Shown here: piece by piece, positions 8,254-17,437 of the stretch
Numbering within the stretch: position 1 is the first letter of the stretch
Layout: each line of letters begins with the position of its first letter
NCBI GenBank assembly: GCA_937873155.1
Contig: CALMVZ010000024.1
Location: forward strand, 124,001 to 188,000
Origin: an uncultured Bacteroidota bacterium
GTDB taxonomy: Bacteria; Bacteroidota; Bacteroidia; B-17B0; Aurantibacillaceae
Direction of reading: 5' to 3'
Length of the DNA: 64,000 nt
Notes under the pieces: model-generated
The model's input: only the letters and a program-made list of their open reading frames with translations
Databases searched by the model: none
What the model was told of the DNA's origin: nothing
Translations under genes and position numbers: made by a program

Positions 8254-8730
8254 ATGTCGAGTCAACATAAAAATCTGTCTGAATTTGAAGGAAGCGCAAT
8301 AAAGAACGCCTCTAAATATAAATTTGGAATTGTGTGGGCGGAATGGAATCATGAAATTACATCAGTACTTTATAAAGGGGCTTACGACACACTTCTTAAA
8401 TACGGTGTTAAACCAAAGAACATCATTTCGAAAACGGTCCCGGGAAGTTTTGAATTAACGCTTGGTGCCCAGAAATTAGCTAAGCGTAAAGATCTTCATG
8501 CTGTTATTTGCATTGGTTGTGTAATTCAGGGCGAAACAAAACATTTCGATTTTATTTGCCAGGCTGTTGCTAACGGGATAACTGACCTGAATATAAAATA
8601 CAACAAGCCCGTTATTTTCGGTGTATTAACTCCGAACAATCAGCAACAGGCCATTGACAGAGCAGGCGGGAAGCACGGTAATAAAGGCGATGAGGCCGCT
8701 GTTACTGCTATCAAAATGCTGCATTTCTAA
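8254..8730 (+). CDS. ribH: 6,7-dimethyl-8-ribityllumazine synthase
   Basis: Penultimate enzyme of riboflavin synthesis, joining the ribityl-aminouracil and dihydroxybutanone phosphate. The 158-aa product shows the substrate loop VPGSFELTLGAQKLA, the conserved IGCVIQGETKHFDF with catalytic His97, and the C-terminal GKHGNKGDEAA block. The usual N-terminal FGIVWAEWNHEIT strand is present. The start codon follows directly on a strong terminator, so its own promoter or read-through must be explained. Confidence 0.96.
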   Translation: MSSQHKNLSEFEGSAIKNASKYKFGIVWAEWNHEITSVLYKGAYDTLLKYGVKPKNIISKTVPGSFELTLGAQKLAKRKDLHAVICIGCVIQGETKHFDFICQAVANGITDLNIKYNKPVIFGVLTPNNQQQAIDRAGGKHGNKGDEAAVTAIKMLHF

Positions 8731-8737
8731 AATTTTA

Positions 8738-8814
8738 AGATTTAAATATTTAAAGATTGAGTATTGAATTTTTGAACCTCAAATCTTTGAATTTTGAATC
8801 TTAAATCTTTCAAC
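8738..8814. repeat. AT-rich imperfect hairpin between ribH and purA
   Basis: The left arm (AAGATTTAAATATTTAAAGATT) and right arm (AAATCTTTGAATTTTGAATC, then TTAAATCTT) are imperfect inverted repeats of about 30 bases. The same word pattern recurs at 58866-58945. Confidence 0.55.
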
Positions 8815-8887
8815 TTTTCAACAGTTATTAAAAAAGCCTGTTAAAGCCCTTTTTAACCACTAAATTTACTTCTTTAATATTGATACT

Positions 8888-10156
8888 ATGTCGAAATCAG
8901 ATGTTCTCTTAGGCCTGCAATGGGGCGATGAAGGAAAAGGTAAAATCGTTGATGTTTTAACTCCTGAATATGATATAATCGCGCGTTTCCAGGGCGGACC
9001 AAATGCAGGACACACCTTAGAGTTCAATGGTATCAAACACGTGTTGCATACAATTCCAAGCGGTATATTTCATCCTACCGCAATTAATATCGTTGGTAAC
9101 GGCGTAGTGATTGATCCTGTAATTTTCAAAAAAGAGATTGATGCACTTGTGAAAATGGGTGTGGATGTGAAAGCGAAATTGGTTATCTCAAAGCGCGCAC
9201 ATTTAATTTTACCTACTCATCGTTTATTAGATGCTGCAAGTGAAGCCTCAAAAGGAAAAAATAAGATCGGTTCTACTTTAAAAGGAATAGGCCCGACCTA
9301 TATGGACAAGACAGGGCGTAATGGTTTACGTGTTGGAGATATTGAACGTCATGATTTCAAAGAAAAATATTCTGTACTTGTGGAAAAACATAAGCAATTA
9401 TTATCGTTCCATAATTACGAATATAATTTAGCGGAATTGGAACCGGCATGGTTCGAAGGCATTGAAACTTTAAAGCAATTACAATTTGTTGAGAGTGAAC
9501 ATTACCTTAACAACGCCATGAACTCAGGTAAAAAGGTTCTGGCAGAAGGTGCACAAGGTTCTTTATTGGATATCGATTTTGGTTCGTATCCATTCGTTAC
9601 ATCATCGAACACAGTTTGTTCCGGTGCATGCAGCGGTTTAGGAATTGCCCCGAACAGAATTGGAAATGTGATCGGAATTTTCAAAGCGTATTGTACACGT
9701 GTAGGCAGCGGACCATTCCCAACAGAATTAGATGACGAAGTAGGTGAGAAGATCCGTCAGATCGGCCGTGAGTTCGGTTCAACTACAGGTCGTGCTCGCA
9801 GAACAGGCTGGTTAGATATTCCTGCACTTAAATACGCGATCATGATAAATGGTGTAACTGAATTGATGATGATGAAGGCAGATGTGCTTTCTGATTTTGA
9901 TACATTAAAAATTTGCACGCATTATAATTACAATGGTAAAGTGATCGACTATCTTCCTTATGATATCGATCCGAAATACTTAACGCCTGTTTATGAAGAA
10001 GTGAAAGGGTGGGGATGTGATCTCACACAATTCACCCAAAAAGAACAAATGCCGAAAGAACTGGTGAGTTATATCAAGTATATAGAGAACGCAGTTAAAG
10101 TGCCTATCACTATAGTATCTATTGGTCCTGACAGAAAGCAAACGATCAAACGATAA
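8888..10156 (+). CDS. purA: Adenylosuccinate synthase
   Basis: Joins IMP and aspartate, using GTP, in AMP synthesis. The 422-aa length is normal. Visible landmarks are the GTP loop GLQWGDEGKGK (general-base Asp14), GGPNAGHTL, the KGIGPTYMDKTGRNGLRVGD block, EGAQGSLLDIDFGSYPFVTSSN, and the Switch-like FGSTTGRARRTGWLD. It is followed 18 bases later by the hybrid histidine kinase gene on the same strand, possibly with read-through. Confidence 0.97.
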   Translation: MSKSDVLLGLQWGDEGKGKIVDVLTPEYDIIARFQGGPNAGHTLEFNGIKHVLHTIPSGIFHPTAINIVGNGVVIDPVIFKKEIDALVKMGVDVKAKLVISKRAHLILPTHRLLDAASEASKGKNKIGSTLKGIGPTYMDKTGRNGLRVGDIERHDFKEKYSVLVEKHKQLLSFHNYEYNLAELEPAWFEGIETLKQLQFVESEHYLNNAMNSGKKVLAEGAQGSLLDIDFGSYPFVTSSNTVCSGACSGLGIAPNRIGNVIGIFKAYCTRVGSGPFPTELDDEVGEKIRQIGREFGSTTGRARRTGWLDIPALKYAIMINGVTELMMMKADVLSDFDTLKICTHYNYNGKVIDYLPYDIDPKYLTPVYEEVKGWGCDLTQFTQKEQMPKELVSYIKYIENAVKVPITIVSIGPDRKQTIKR

Positions 10157-10174
10157 TCGGTTTATTCTTATTTA

Positions 10175-12994
10175 ATGCGAAGAACAGGTAAAATCATATC
10201 CGTATTAATTTTATTTGTCAGCGCATGTTTTTCGCAACCTGCAACTAAAAATGACCGCCCTGATTCTGTAAATGCAGTAAATTTTCTTCGCTTAGCTGAA
10301 AAATACCGTCTTACTGATGTTTATGCATCCACTTTGTTTGCAGATAAAGCAATCGAAGAAGGTTATGATAAAAAGTATTTACCGGCTGTAGTTCGTGGAA
10401 ATATACTTTTAGGAAGGATCCAGGAGGAAAAGAACAAGACCGCAGAGGCCTATAAATACTATCAGAAAGCATTCCGGACAGCACTTGATATCAAAGATTC
10501 GCTTTTAATAAGTATGTGTTACCAGTATATTGGTGTCATCTATAAGCGGCTCGAATTATTCTCAAAATCGGTCGAATACCTCACCAAGTCTTTAAAGTTC
10601 TCAAGAAAAAAAGGCGATCTGTCGCAAACTATAATTTCTAAAAACACTTTGGGTCACGTTTTGATGGATTGGTTCGATAAGACGAAGAATAAAAGATATT
10701 TTGATGCGGCCCTTGAGAATTATACTTCATCATTGAACTTAAGCCGGTATTCCAATAATAAATTGTTGATCAGTAATGGCTATGTTAACCTGGCCAATGC
10801 CTACATGCACTATTATACCATATTCGGGGATGAAGAATTTATTACCCGGTCGATCCGGTTAAGTTATTACGGTTTGAATTTTTGCCTCGAGAATAAAAAA
10901 GAAGAATGGTCGATGATCCATTATCTTAATATAGGTGAAGCGAATTATGCACGTATGCAAAACGACAGCGCGATCTTCTATTATAAAAAGTCTGCTGAAA
11001 TAAAAGATAAGTACAAAATGACCACCTGGAATGAAGCTATCAATAAGAATCTGGCAATGGCGTATAAAGCGAAAGGTGATTATGATAATTCGCTAAAGCA
11101 CATTCTACAGGCTATCAATGATGGTTTAAAATACAATGGTTCCCCAATGGGAAACGATTACCGGATCTTATCGGAACTGTATTCTTTGAAGAATAACCAT
11201 GCAGGAGCATTGGATGCTTACAAAGATTTTATAAGGATCGATAATAAAGACAAGAACATAAAACAAACTTTAGATCTGGAACGTTTGCAGGTGGAATATG
11301 AGACCGGGATAAAAGATAAGGAGATCTTATTTTTAAACCAGGAGAAAAAAATTGTGGAAGAAAAACTAAGTAAGAACAGGATTGCAGCTTATCTTGCTTT
11401 TACTTTTTCTTTACTTCTCATTTTAGCAGCTACGTTCCTATATATGTACTCACGTAACCTAAAACGGGCTAAGGAACTTTCTGACAGCGCGAGGGTGATG
11501 CAGGAGCAATTTCTGGCGAATACGAGTCATGAGATAAGAACGCCGATGAACGGCATCCAGGGAATGGTGAATTTACTTTTGGATTCGGATATCAGCGATT
11601 CGCAGCGTTATCAATTGGAAACCATAAAGAATTCATCAGAACATTTATTGCGGATCATTAATGATCTTTTGGATCTGTCGAAAATTAAAGCGGGGAAGAT
11701 CGAATTTGAGAATACTACATTCAATATTGTGCAGACGATGAATATGCTTCGTGAGTTAATGGAGCCGATGGCTGTTAACAAAGGATTGAGTTTTGAAGTA
11801 AAGATCGATGATTCGGTAAAAGGATTTTATTCGGGAGATGTCATAAGATTAGAACAAATATTGATCAACCTCATAAGTAATGCCGTGAAATTTACGATAA
11901 GCGGAGGAATAAAGATCCATGTGAGCGCTGTACCGGTTGAAAATGATAAAGTAATGGTGAATTTTAATATCTGTGATACGGGTATTGGAATTCCAAAAAA
12001 GAAATTAGACATCGTATTTGAAAGTTTTGTACAATTAGAAAGCGCGGGCAGTCGTAAGTTCGGAGGAACAGGTCTTGGTTTATCGATCACTAAACAATTG
12101 GTTGAATTGCAAAAAGGGACTATCACTGTAAAAAGTAAAGTAGGGAAGGGAAGTGAATTTAGTTTTGGTATCCCTTATTATGTGTCGGATGGCCCTGCAG
12201 TGAAAAAACAAAAAAGAACTAAGATAATAGCCGAACATCGTTTAAAAGGTAAGAAATTCTTAGTGATCGAAGATAATGAGATCAATCAGAAAGTAATATT
12301 AAGCACATTGAAATCATGGGAGGCAGAATGTGTCCTGGTTTCAACTGCTGTTGAAGGCTTCGAGCAATTGATGAATAATGATTTTGATCTTGTGTTGATG
12401 GATATTGAATTGCCGGTGTTGAGTGGCTGGGATGCCGCGCAATATATCCGGATGAAATTCAAAGCGCCAAAGAATAATATTCCAATAATAGCATTAACAG
12501 CTTATGCCTCTGAAGCCGATAAAAATAAATGCCTGCAAAGCGGAATGAATGATGTAGTGACCAAGCCATTCAATGCGGAAGAATTGTATGTGAAGATCAA
12601 TAATCTTTTGTACAATAAGGATAAAATGCCTGATGCTATTAAGAAAGAAACCTCATGGGGAAATGTATTTGATGAATTGGAAGAAAAGTATGAAGACAAT
12701 AAAACCGGTTTAGTTGAGATCTATAACTTATATATTGCTGAATTGCCGGTGTATATCGATGAACTTGAAGCCCTGAAAAAGAGTAAGGATACAGAAGGCA
12801 TCCGAAAACAAATCCATAAAATGAAAAGCCCATTGGGCTTAGTGGCGTCAAAAAAATTGCTGGACCTTTTGGATCAATTACAGCAACCGGAAGTATTGGA
12901 TAAAGCCAAATTAAGAAATCAGTTAATAGAAAAGGTTGTTGAAGAGACCAGGATCATTGAAAGTGAAATAGCGAAACGCTTACGTAATAGTTAA
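10175..12994 (+). CDS. Hybrid sensor histidine kinase with TPR sensor, receiver and Hpt-like domain
   Basis: A 939-aa two-component sensor. The order is: signal peptide (ISVLILFVSACFSQ), periplasmic TPR repeats (about 30-360), coiled coil, transmembrane helix (about 400-422), HisKA with HEIRTPMNG (His452), and HATPase with NLISNAVKFT, DTGIGIP and GGTGLGLSI. A receiver follows with DNEINQ, LMDIELPVL (Asp743) and the KPF lysine, then a C-terminal Hpt-like helix bundle with QIHKMKSPLG (His881). The phosphate route His452-Asp743-His881 is inferred. No partner regulator is adjacent. It resembles TPR-type Bacteroidota hybrid kinases. Confidence 0.9.
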   Translation: MRRTGKIISVLILFVSACFSQPATKNDRPDSVNAVNFLRLAEKYRLTDVYASTLFADKAIEEGYDKKYLPAVVRGNILLGRIQEEKNKTAEAYKYYQKAFRTALDIKDSLLISMCYQYIGVIYKRLELFSKSVEYLTKSLKFSRKKGDLSQTIISKNTLGHVLMDWFDKTKNKRYFDAALENYTSSLNLSRYSNNKLLISNGYVNLANAYMHYYTIFGDEEFITRSIRLSYYGLNFCLENKKEEWSMIHYLNIGEANYARMQNDSAIFYYKKSAEIKDKYKMTTWNEAINKNLAMAYKAKGDYDNSLKHILQAINDGLKYNGSPMGNDYRILSELYSLKNNHAGALDAYKDFIRIDNKDKNIKQTLDLERLQVEYETGIKDKEILFLNQEKKIVEEKLSKNRIAAYLAFTFSLLLILAATFLYMYSRNLKRAKELSDSARVMQEQFLANTSHEIRTPMNGIQGMVNLLLDSDISDSQRYQLETIKNSSEHLLRIINDLLDLSKIKAGKIEFENTTFNIVQTMNMLRELMEPMAVNKGLSFEVKIDDSVKGFYSGDVIRLEQILINLISNAVKFTISGGIKIHVSAVPVENDKVMVNFNICDTGIGIPKKKLDIVFESFVQLESAGSRKFGGTGLGLSITKQLVELQKGTITVKSKVGKGSEFSFGIPYYVSDGPAVKKQKRTKIIAEHRLKGKKFLVIEDNEINQKVILSTLKSWEAECVLVSTAVEGFEQLMNNDFDLVLMDIELPVLSGWDAAQYIRMKFKAPKNNIPIIALTAYASEADKNKCLQSGMNDVVTKPFNAEELYVKINNLLYNKDKMPDAIKKETSWGNVFDELEEKYEDNKTGLVEIYNLYIAELPVYIDELEALKKSKDTEGIRKQIHKMKSPLGLVASKKLLDLLDQLQQPEVLDKAKLRNQLIEKVVEETRIIESEIAKRLRNS

Positions 12995-12995
12995 T

Positions 12996-14462
12996 TTGGG
13001 AAAGAAAGCTGATAGCTTATTAAATTCAAAAGTAACAAATGTAGTTACACCTCTTTTGCTTTTTATTTTATGTTTTACGCTTCGATATTTATTCATTGTC
13101 GCACAGGATATTTGCATTGATGAACCTTTTTCTATCTATCATGCTCAAATGGGACTAGGCGATATTATCCGCTTCCTTAAACCAACTAACAATCCACCTT
13201 TATTCGAAATATTTTTACATTTCTGGGTTAAAGTATTTGGCATCTCGGCTTTCGCAGTAAGATTTTTGCCAATGTTGTTCGGATCACTCGCTGTAATTTA
13301 TATTTATAAGATCGGGGCGAGGTTCTTTTCCTTTAAAGTTGGTTTATGTGCAGGATTACTTTATTGTTTTTCAACACATGCAATTTATTACGCACATGAT
13401 TGCAGGACTTATACTTTATTTTTGTTATTGACAGTCATCTCTGCTTATTATGCGCTGAAGATCATCCGTCAAAATTTTTCAAAGACAAATGTTGTTATTT
13501 GGAGTATCGTAAATCTTTTACTGATCTATTCTCATTACTTTGGTTTTATAGTCTTGTTTTTTGAAATGTTAGCGATGGTTACTTTAGCAAGAAAGCATTT
13601 GAAATTCATTCTGGCCGGGTTGGGAGCGATCACATTATTTTATTTGCCCCAGATAGTTGTGGTGATGAGTCGTTTCTCGCATTCAACCTCAGAGGGTACC
13701 TGGTTAAAAGAACCTGTTGGGTTGGAAAGTTTGTACAATATGATCTGGGTGTTCTCAAATATGCCTGTTACTGCTGTAGCTTGTTTACTCCTTATTGCTG
13801 CAACTGTGATTAAGAATCTTATCAAACGACGAAAAATAACACATCATCACAAAACTCCTGACCGGTTGATCTACCTCAGTTTCTTTCTCCCTTTCCTTTT
13901 AATGTTCTTGGTCTCATTTAAGATCCCGGTTTATAATGCACGATATTTGTTCTTTCTTTTGCCGTTCTATTATTTAAGCATTGCCGTGATGGCATTCAAT
14001 TTGTTTGAAGGAAGTAAAATGAAATGGATAACCATGGCTATTCTTGTTCTCCTTTTCGGCGTAACAGTTAATGCCGATCCGGGCAAGAAACGCGAATCTG
14101 AAGCTGTAACAAAATACATTCAGGAAATTAAAAAGCCGGGTGATCTTGTGATCATCTGTACCCATGAATTCCTTACCAATTTTGCTTATTATTATAACAA
14201 AGACTATTTTGAAACAATAAGTGAGAGCGAGTACGGAGGATTGGAAGCAAAACTACATGCTGAAAATATTTACCCGGTCAGAAGTATAACCGAAGTTGAT
14301 ATGAGATTGATAGATGCTGCAAAACGCATTATTTACCTTGATGCAGGTGCAGATTTCTCAAATTCCGGTAATAATGTATTCTCAACACTTGAAAGCAGAT
14401 TTAAGATCAGAGATACTAAGAAATTCGAAGAGATCTTCAAAGTGTACACATTTGAAAAATAA
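12996..14462 (+). CDS. Polytopic membrane glycosyltransferase, GT39/ArnT-like
   Basis: A 488-aa multi-pass protein with the GT-C fold. The first external loop has the diagnostic acidic pair region QDICIDEPFSIYHAQ, followed by NNPPLFEIFLHFWVKVFG. About ten hydrophobic helices precede a soluble C-terminal domain. Such enzymes transfer sugars from lipid carriers to proteins, lipid A or polysaccharide. The start appears to be TTG, one base after the kinase stop codon, because the next in-frame ATG falls after the catalytic loop. Translational coupling with the kinase gene is likely. The acceptor is unknown. Confidence 0.82.
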   Translation: MGKKADSLLNSKVTNVVTPLLLFILCFTLRYLFIVAQDICIDEPFSIYHAQMGLGDIIRFLKPTNNPPLFEIFLHFWVKVFGISAFAVRFLPMLFGSLAVIYIYKIGARFFSFKVGLCAGLLYCFSTHAIYYAHDCRTYTLFLLLTVISAYYALKIIRQNFSKTNVVIWSIVNLLLIYSHYFGFIVLFFEMLAMVTLARKHLKFILAGLGAITLFYLPQIVVVMSRFSHSTSEGTWLKEPVGLESLYNMIWVFSNMPVTAVACLLLIAATVIKNLIKRRKITHHHKTPDRLIYLSFFLPFLLMFLVSFKIPVYNARYLFFLLPFYYLSIAVMAFNLFEGSKMKWITMAILVLLFGVTVNADPGKKRESEAVTKYIQEIKKPGDLVIICTHEFLTNFAYYYNKDYFETISESEYGGLEAKLHAENIYPVRSITEVDMRLIDAAKRIIYLDAGADFSNSGNNVFSTLESRFKIRDTKKFEEIFKVYTFEK

Positions 14463-14474
14463 CAGGGTCAGGAA

Positions 14475-15827
14475 TTACAGGGCAGTGTATAATAAACGCC
14501 CGACAAGGAAGTAGATGGTTATTCCGATGATATCATTCAGTGTTGTTACAAAAGGACCTGTAGCAAGGGCAGGGTTGATCTTAAACCGGTTCATTGTGAG
14601 GGGTACGAAGGTTCCCAGGAGGGAAGCACATAATATCACAGTGAAAAGCGCAACGCTAACGGTAGCTGCTAATTTCCAGCTTTCGATCAGAAATGCGTAA
14701 CCCCAGATCAATGATGAACAAATGATCCCGTTGATCAAACCAACACCTAATTCCTTGAAAAGTTTCGAACCGATCTTATCCCCTAATAAAGTATTATTTG
14801 CTAAGCCTTGTACAATTATAGCAGAAGATTGTACGCCTACATTTCCCCCGGTTGCACCAATAAGCGGAATAAAAAAAGCCATCTCCGGATGGATCTGGAT
14901 CTGGTTCTCGTATGTCCCGATAATGCGCGAACCAACAATTCCGCCACACATGCCAACTAATAACCACGGAATGCGCGCCCTCGATAAACGCCATAATTTG
15001 TCATTACTGTCAACATCATCCGTGATACCACTCATGATCTGGATGTCTTTGTCCGCTTCTTCCCTCATTACGTCAACCACGTCGTCGATGGTGATACGCC
15101 CAACCAAACGTCCTAACTGATCAACAACAGGTAATACAACTAAATCGTACTTCTGCATCAATTCAGAAATTTCTTCGCTGGTAGCTGTCACTTTTGCTGA
15201 GTGAACATCCGGTGTAAATATTTCTTCAATGCGGGTCAAAGGATGTGAGATGATCAGTTTTTTTAATGAGAGCATGCCTAATAATTTTCTGTTCTCATCA
15301 ACAACATAAACTGCGTACATCACCCCCACATCTTCAGTTTGTTCTCTTATTGCATCAATACAAGTACTAACAGTATCATGAATATAAACGCTCACTAACT
15401 CTTTTGCCATTAGCGAGCCCGCGGTACCTTCATCATAATTTAAGAGGTCGGCAATGTCGCTCGCTTGTTCAATATCCTCGATCTGCGAAAGTACTTCATT
15501 CTGGATCTCTTCCGGTAATTCATTAATAACGTCAGCCGCGTCATCCGATTGCATTTCTTCGATCTGCTCTGCAATTTCTTTGGTAGAGAAGGTGCTTAAT
15601 AATTCTTCACGGCGGTCTTCTTCTAATTCTAATAATACATTCGGAGCGATATCTTCATCTAAAAGATCATAAATGTAATGTGCTTCATTGATCTCAAGCT
15701 GGTTGAATACAATAGCAATATCTGCAGCATGCATTTCTGCAAGATGCTCTTTTAAGAAAGCATTGTTCTTAGAAGCAATTGCTTCCTTTAATTGATCAAC
15801 GTATTCTGTAGTTAATTCGAATTGCAT
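14475..15827 (-). CDS. mgtE: Magnesium transporter MgtE
   Basis: A Mg2+ channel of 450 aa. The N-terminal superhelical MgtE_N domain (residues about 30-130, EEDRREELLSTFSTKEIAEQIEEM) is followed by a CBS pair (about 135-255, with LGMLSLKKLI and GRLVGRITIDDVVDVM). A membrane domain follows, with IPLIGATGGNVGVQSSAIIVQGLA, the characteristic pore region. Intracellular Mg2+ bound by the CBS domains is known to close the channel. It is convergent with the glycosyltransferase gene over a 12-base gap and has a -7 box at 15843-15850. Confidence 0.96.
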   Translation of the reverse strand: MQFELTTEYVDQLKEAIASKNNAFLKEHLAEMHAADIAIVFNQLEINEAHYIYDLLDEDIAPNVLLELEEDRREELLSTFSTKEIAEQIEEMQSDDAADVINELPEEIQNEVLSQIEDIEQASDIADLLNYDEGTAGSLMAKELVSVYIHDTVSTCIDAIREQTEDVGVMYAVYVVDENRKLLGMLSLKKLIISHPLTRIEEIFTPDVHSAKVTATSEEISELMQKYDLVVLPVVDQLGRLVGRITIDDVVDVMREEADKDIQIMSGITDDVDSNDKLWRLSRARIPWLLVGMCGGIVGSRIIGTYENQIQIHPEMAFFIPLIGATGGNVGVQSSAIIVQGLANNTLLGDKIGSKLFKELGVGLINGIICSSLIWGYAFLIESWKLAATVSVALFTVILCASLLGTFVPLTMNRFKINPALATGPFVTTLNDIIGITIYFLVGRLLYTAL

Positions 15828-15842
15828 AACCTTTCAGCTACG

Positions 15843-15850
15843 CAAAAGTA
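15843..15850 (-). promoter_or_regulatory. -7 box (TACTTTTG) for mgtE
   Basis: The minus strand reads TACTTTTG (TAnnTTTG), 15 bases before the mgtE ATG. Confidence 0.5.
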
Positions 15851-15867
15851 GGGAAATTTTAAGAAAA

Positions 15868-17367
15868 CTACTTAATTTTCAATATATCATACCGTTCTTT
15901 ACCACGGTTGATCATTCTAAAGATCAAACTATTGTTTGGCTCCAGTGAAATATTGGTTGGAATAGGGTCATAGCACCAGCCGTCATTCCTGAAAAGTGAA
16001 GTGCGGTTAATGGTCCCGCTTTCATCAAATGTTGTACAAACCAATACAGAACCATTGAAATTCCGGATCTGTTTATATTTTTTCGGATTCCAATCTGTAA
16101 CTGAAGTGCCTTCTTCTACATTATCAGGATGCTCGGCATAGAACAAATACACTTTGTTGTTATTGATGACAAAATTGAAAGAATTCAATTCGTTACAAGT
16201 ATATTTTGGAATGATACGCATCCATTCTAATTTACCGGTGCTGTTGAATTTTGAAACAATTAATTCCCTTTCGTAAGCGAAATAACCTTTATCACCGCTG
16301 ATAACATACGAATGACTTTCGATCAGGTAAACGTTATTGTTGAAAGTCAGGATCTGTTCGAATGAGTAATATTTATCGCCGGGATTGGCCTGGATCAATC
16401 CGTCTTTGTAATTTAATTTTTCGGATACAGCAGGACTAAAATAATCATAACCTTTATTAAGAACGGCAGAAGTTTTTGGATCAATAAAGAACGAGAATAC
16501 ACCAACATTTGCTACTTTACCTTCTTTCTTTTCTTTTTTGGTCACAACATCTTTGAAAGCACCTGCCAAAACTAATTTATCATTTACAAAATCAAAAACG
16601 CCATTCTGAACTTCCAGTTTATCGAACGGAATTTTGGTCACCGTATTCTTTTGATCACTTGGTTGTATAGTAACGACTGCTTTTCCCTGGATCTGCTCAT
16701 CAAAATCCATCATGTAATTGAACATATAAAAGATACGTCCTTCATTATCTATTTTGTAATTATAAACGGCAATTGTAGATTGCTCATAAACATTCAGGAT
16801 ATTTTTAGAGGCGATCTTTTTATAAGAAGGAAATTCATATATATGAACTGTATTCTCCGGTAATTTTTTAGCTCTTGATATTTCTTCAACTACGATCATT
16901 TTAGAATTATCGGGTGAGAAGCTCACTTCAAAACTGTGGCCTGTAAGATCTGTTTGATCAGTTACGGATTGTGAGATCTGTTTAACTGTACCAATGGCTT
17001 CACCGGTGGCGGCTTTATATTCACGCATCAACAACACCCTGTCTTTTTCTTCTTTTTTTGTAGATAGAAAGATCACTCTTCCGCCTTTTAACTGGCAGCT
17101 AAAAGGTTCTTCTGTTTTCTCCGTTTCAAAATCTTTTGTGTATTCAACTTTTAAAGTAGTGCGGTTCAGCTTCTGGAAGAAATAACTGGTACCTCTTCCC
17201 CTGGTACGCGTTCGTCGCATAAAAATTCCTGACTCATCAACGCCAATATAATATTGGAAAACGGCGTTATCTTCCGGTTCAAATTCTTCTCCTTTTTTAA
17301 TGTCGAAAGTTTGTCCGGAAAGTGGAATTACTGAAAGTATGAACAAGAGTGAAAGAAATTTTTTCAT
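15868..17367 (-). CDS. Exported protein of unknown function, propeller-like
   Basis: No family recognised. The 499-aa product has a signal peptide (MKKFLSLLFILSVIPLSGQ) and a long beta-rich body with repeated strand patterns such as SFSPDNSKMIVVEE, YNYKIDNEGRIFYMFNY and NGVFDFVNDKLVLAGAF, suggestive of a beta-propeller. There is a short acidic/basic linker (VVTKKEKKEGKVANVG). It lies downstream of topA, from which a terminator separates it, and 40 bp from the 5' end of mgtE. The export call is firm; the fold is inference. Confidence 0.7.
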   Translation of the reverse strand: MKKFLSLLFILSVIPLSGQTFDIKKGEEFEPEDNAVFQYYIGVDESGIFMRRTRTRGRGTSYFFQKLNRTTLKVEYTKDFETEKTEEPFSCQLKGGRVIFLSTKKEEKDRVLLMREYKAATGEAIGTVKQISQSVTDQTDLTGHSFEVSFSPDNSKMIVVEEISRAKKLPENTVHIYEFPSYKKIASKNILNVYEQSTIAVYNYKIDNEGRIFYMFNYMMDFDEQIQGKAVVTIQPSDQKNTVTKIPFDKLEVQNGVFDFVNDKLVLAGAFKDVVTKKEKKEGKVANVGVFSFFIDPKTSAVLNKGYDYFSPAVSEKLNYKDGLIQANPGDKYYSFEQILTFNNNVYLIESHSYVISGDKGYFAYERELIVSKFNSTGKLEWMRIIPKYTCNELNSFNFVINNNKVYLFYAEHPDNVEEGTSVTDWNPKKYKQIRNFNGSVLVCTTFDESGTINRTSLFRNDGWCYDPIPTNISLEPNNSLIFRMINRGKERYDILKIK

Positions 17368-17379
17368 AAAACGGTTTTA

Positions 17380-17411
17380 AATAAAAAATGCCGGACTTTA
17401 GATCCGGCATT
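17380..17411 (-). terminator. Intrinsic terminator after topA
   Basis: A perfect 9-bp stem (AATGCCGGA with TCCGGCATT) is followed on the minus strand by a six-T run. It lies between the topA stop and the next minus-strand gene. Confidence 0.8.
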
Positions 17412-17437
17412 AAATATAATATAAAATATTAAATAGC

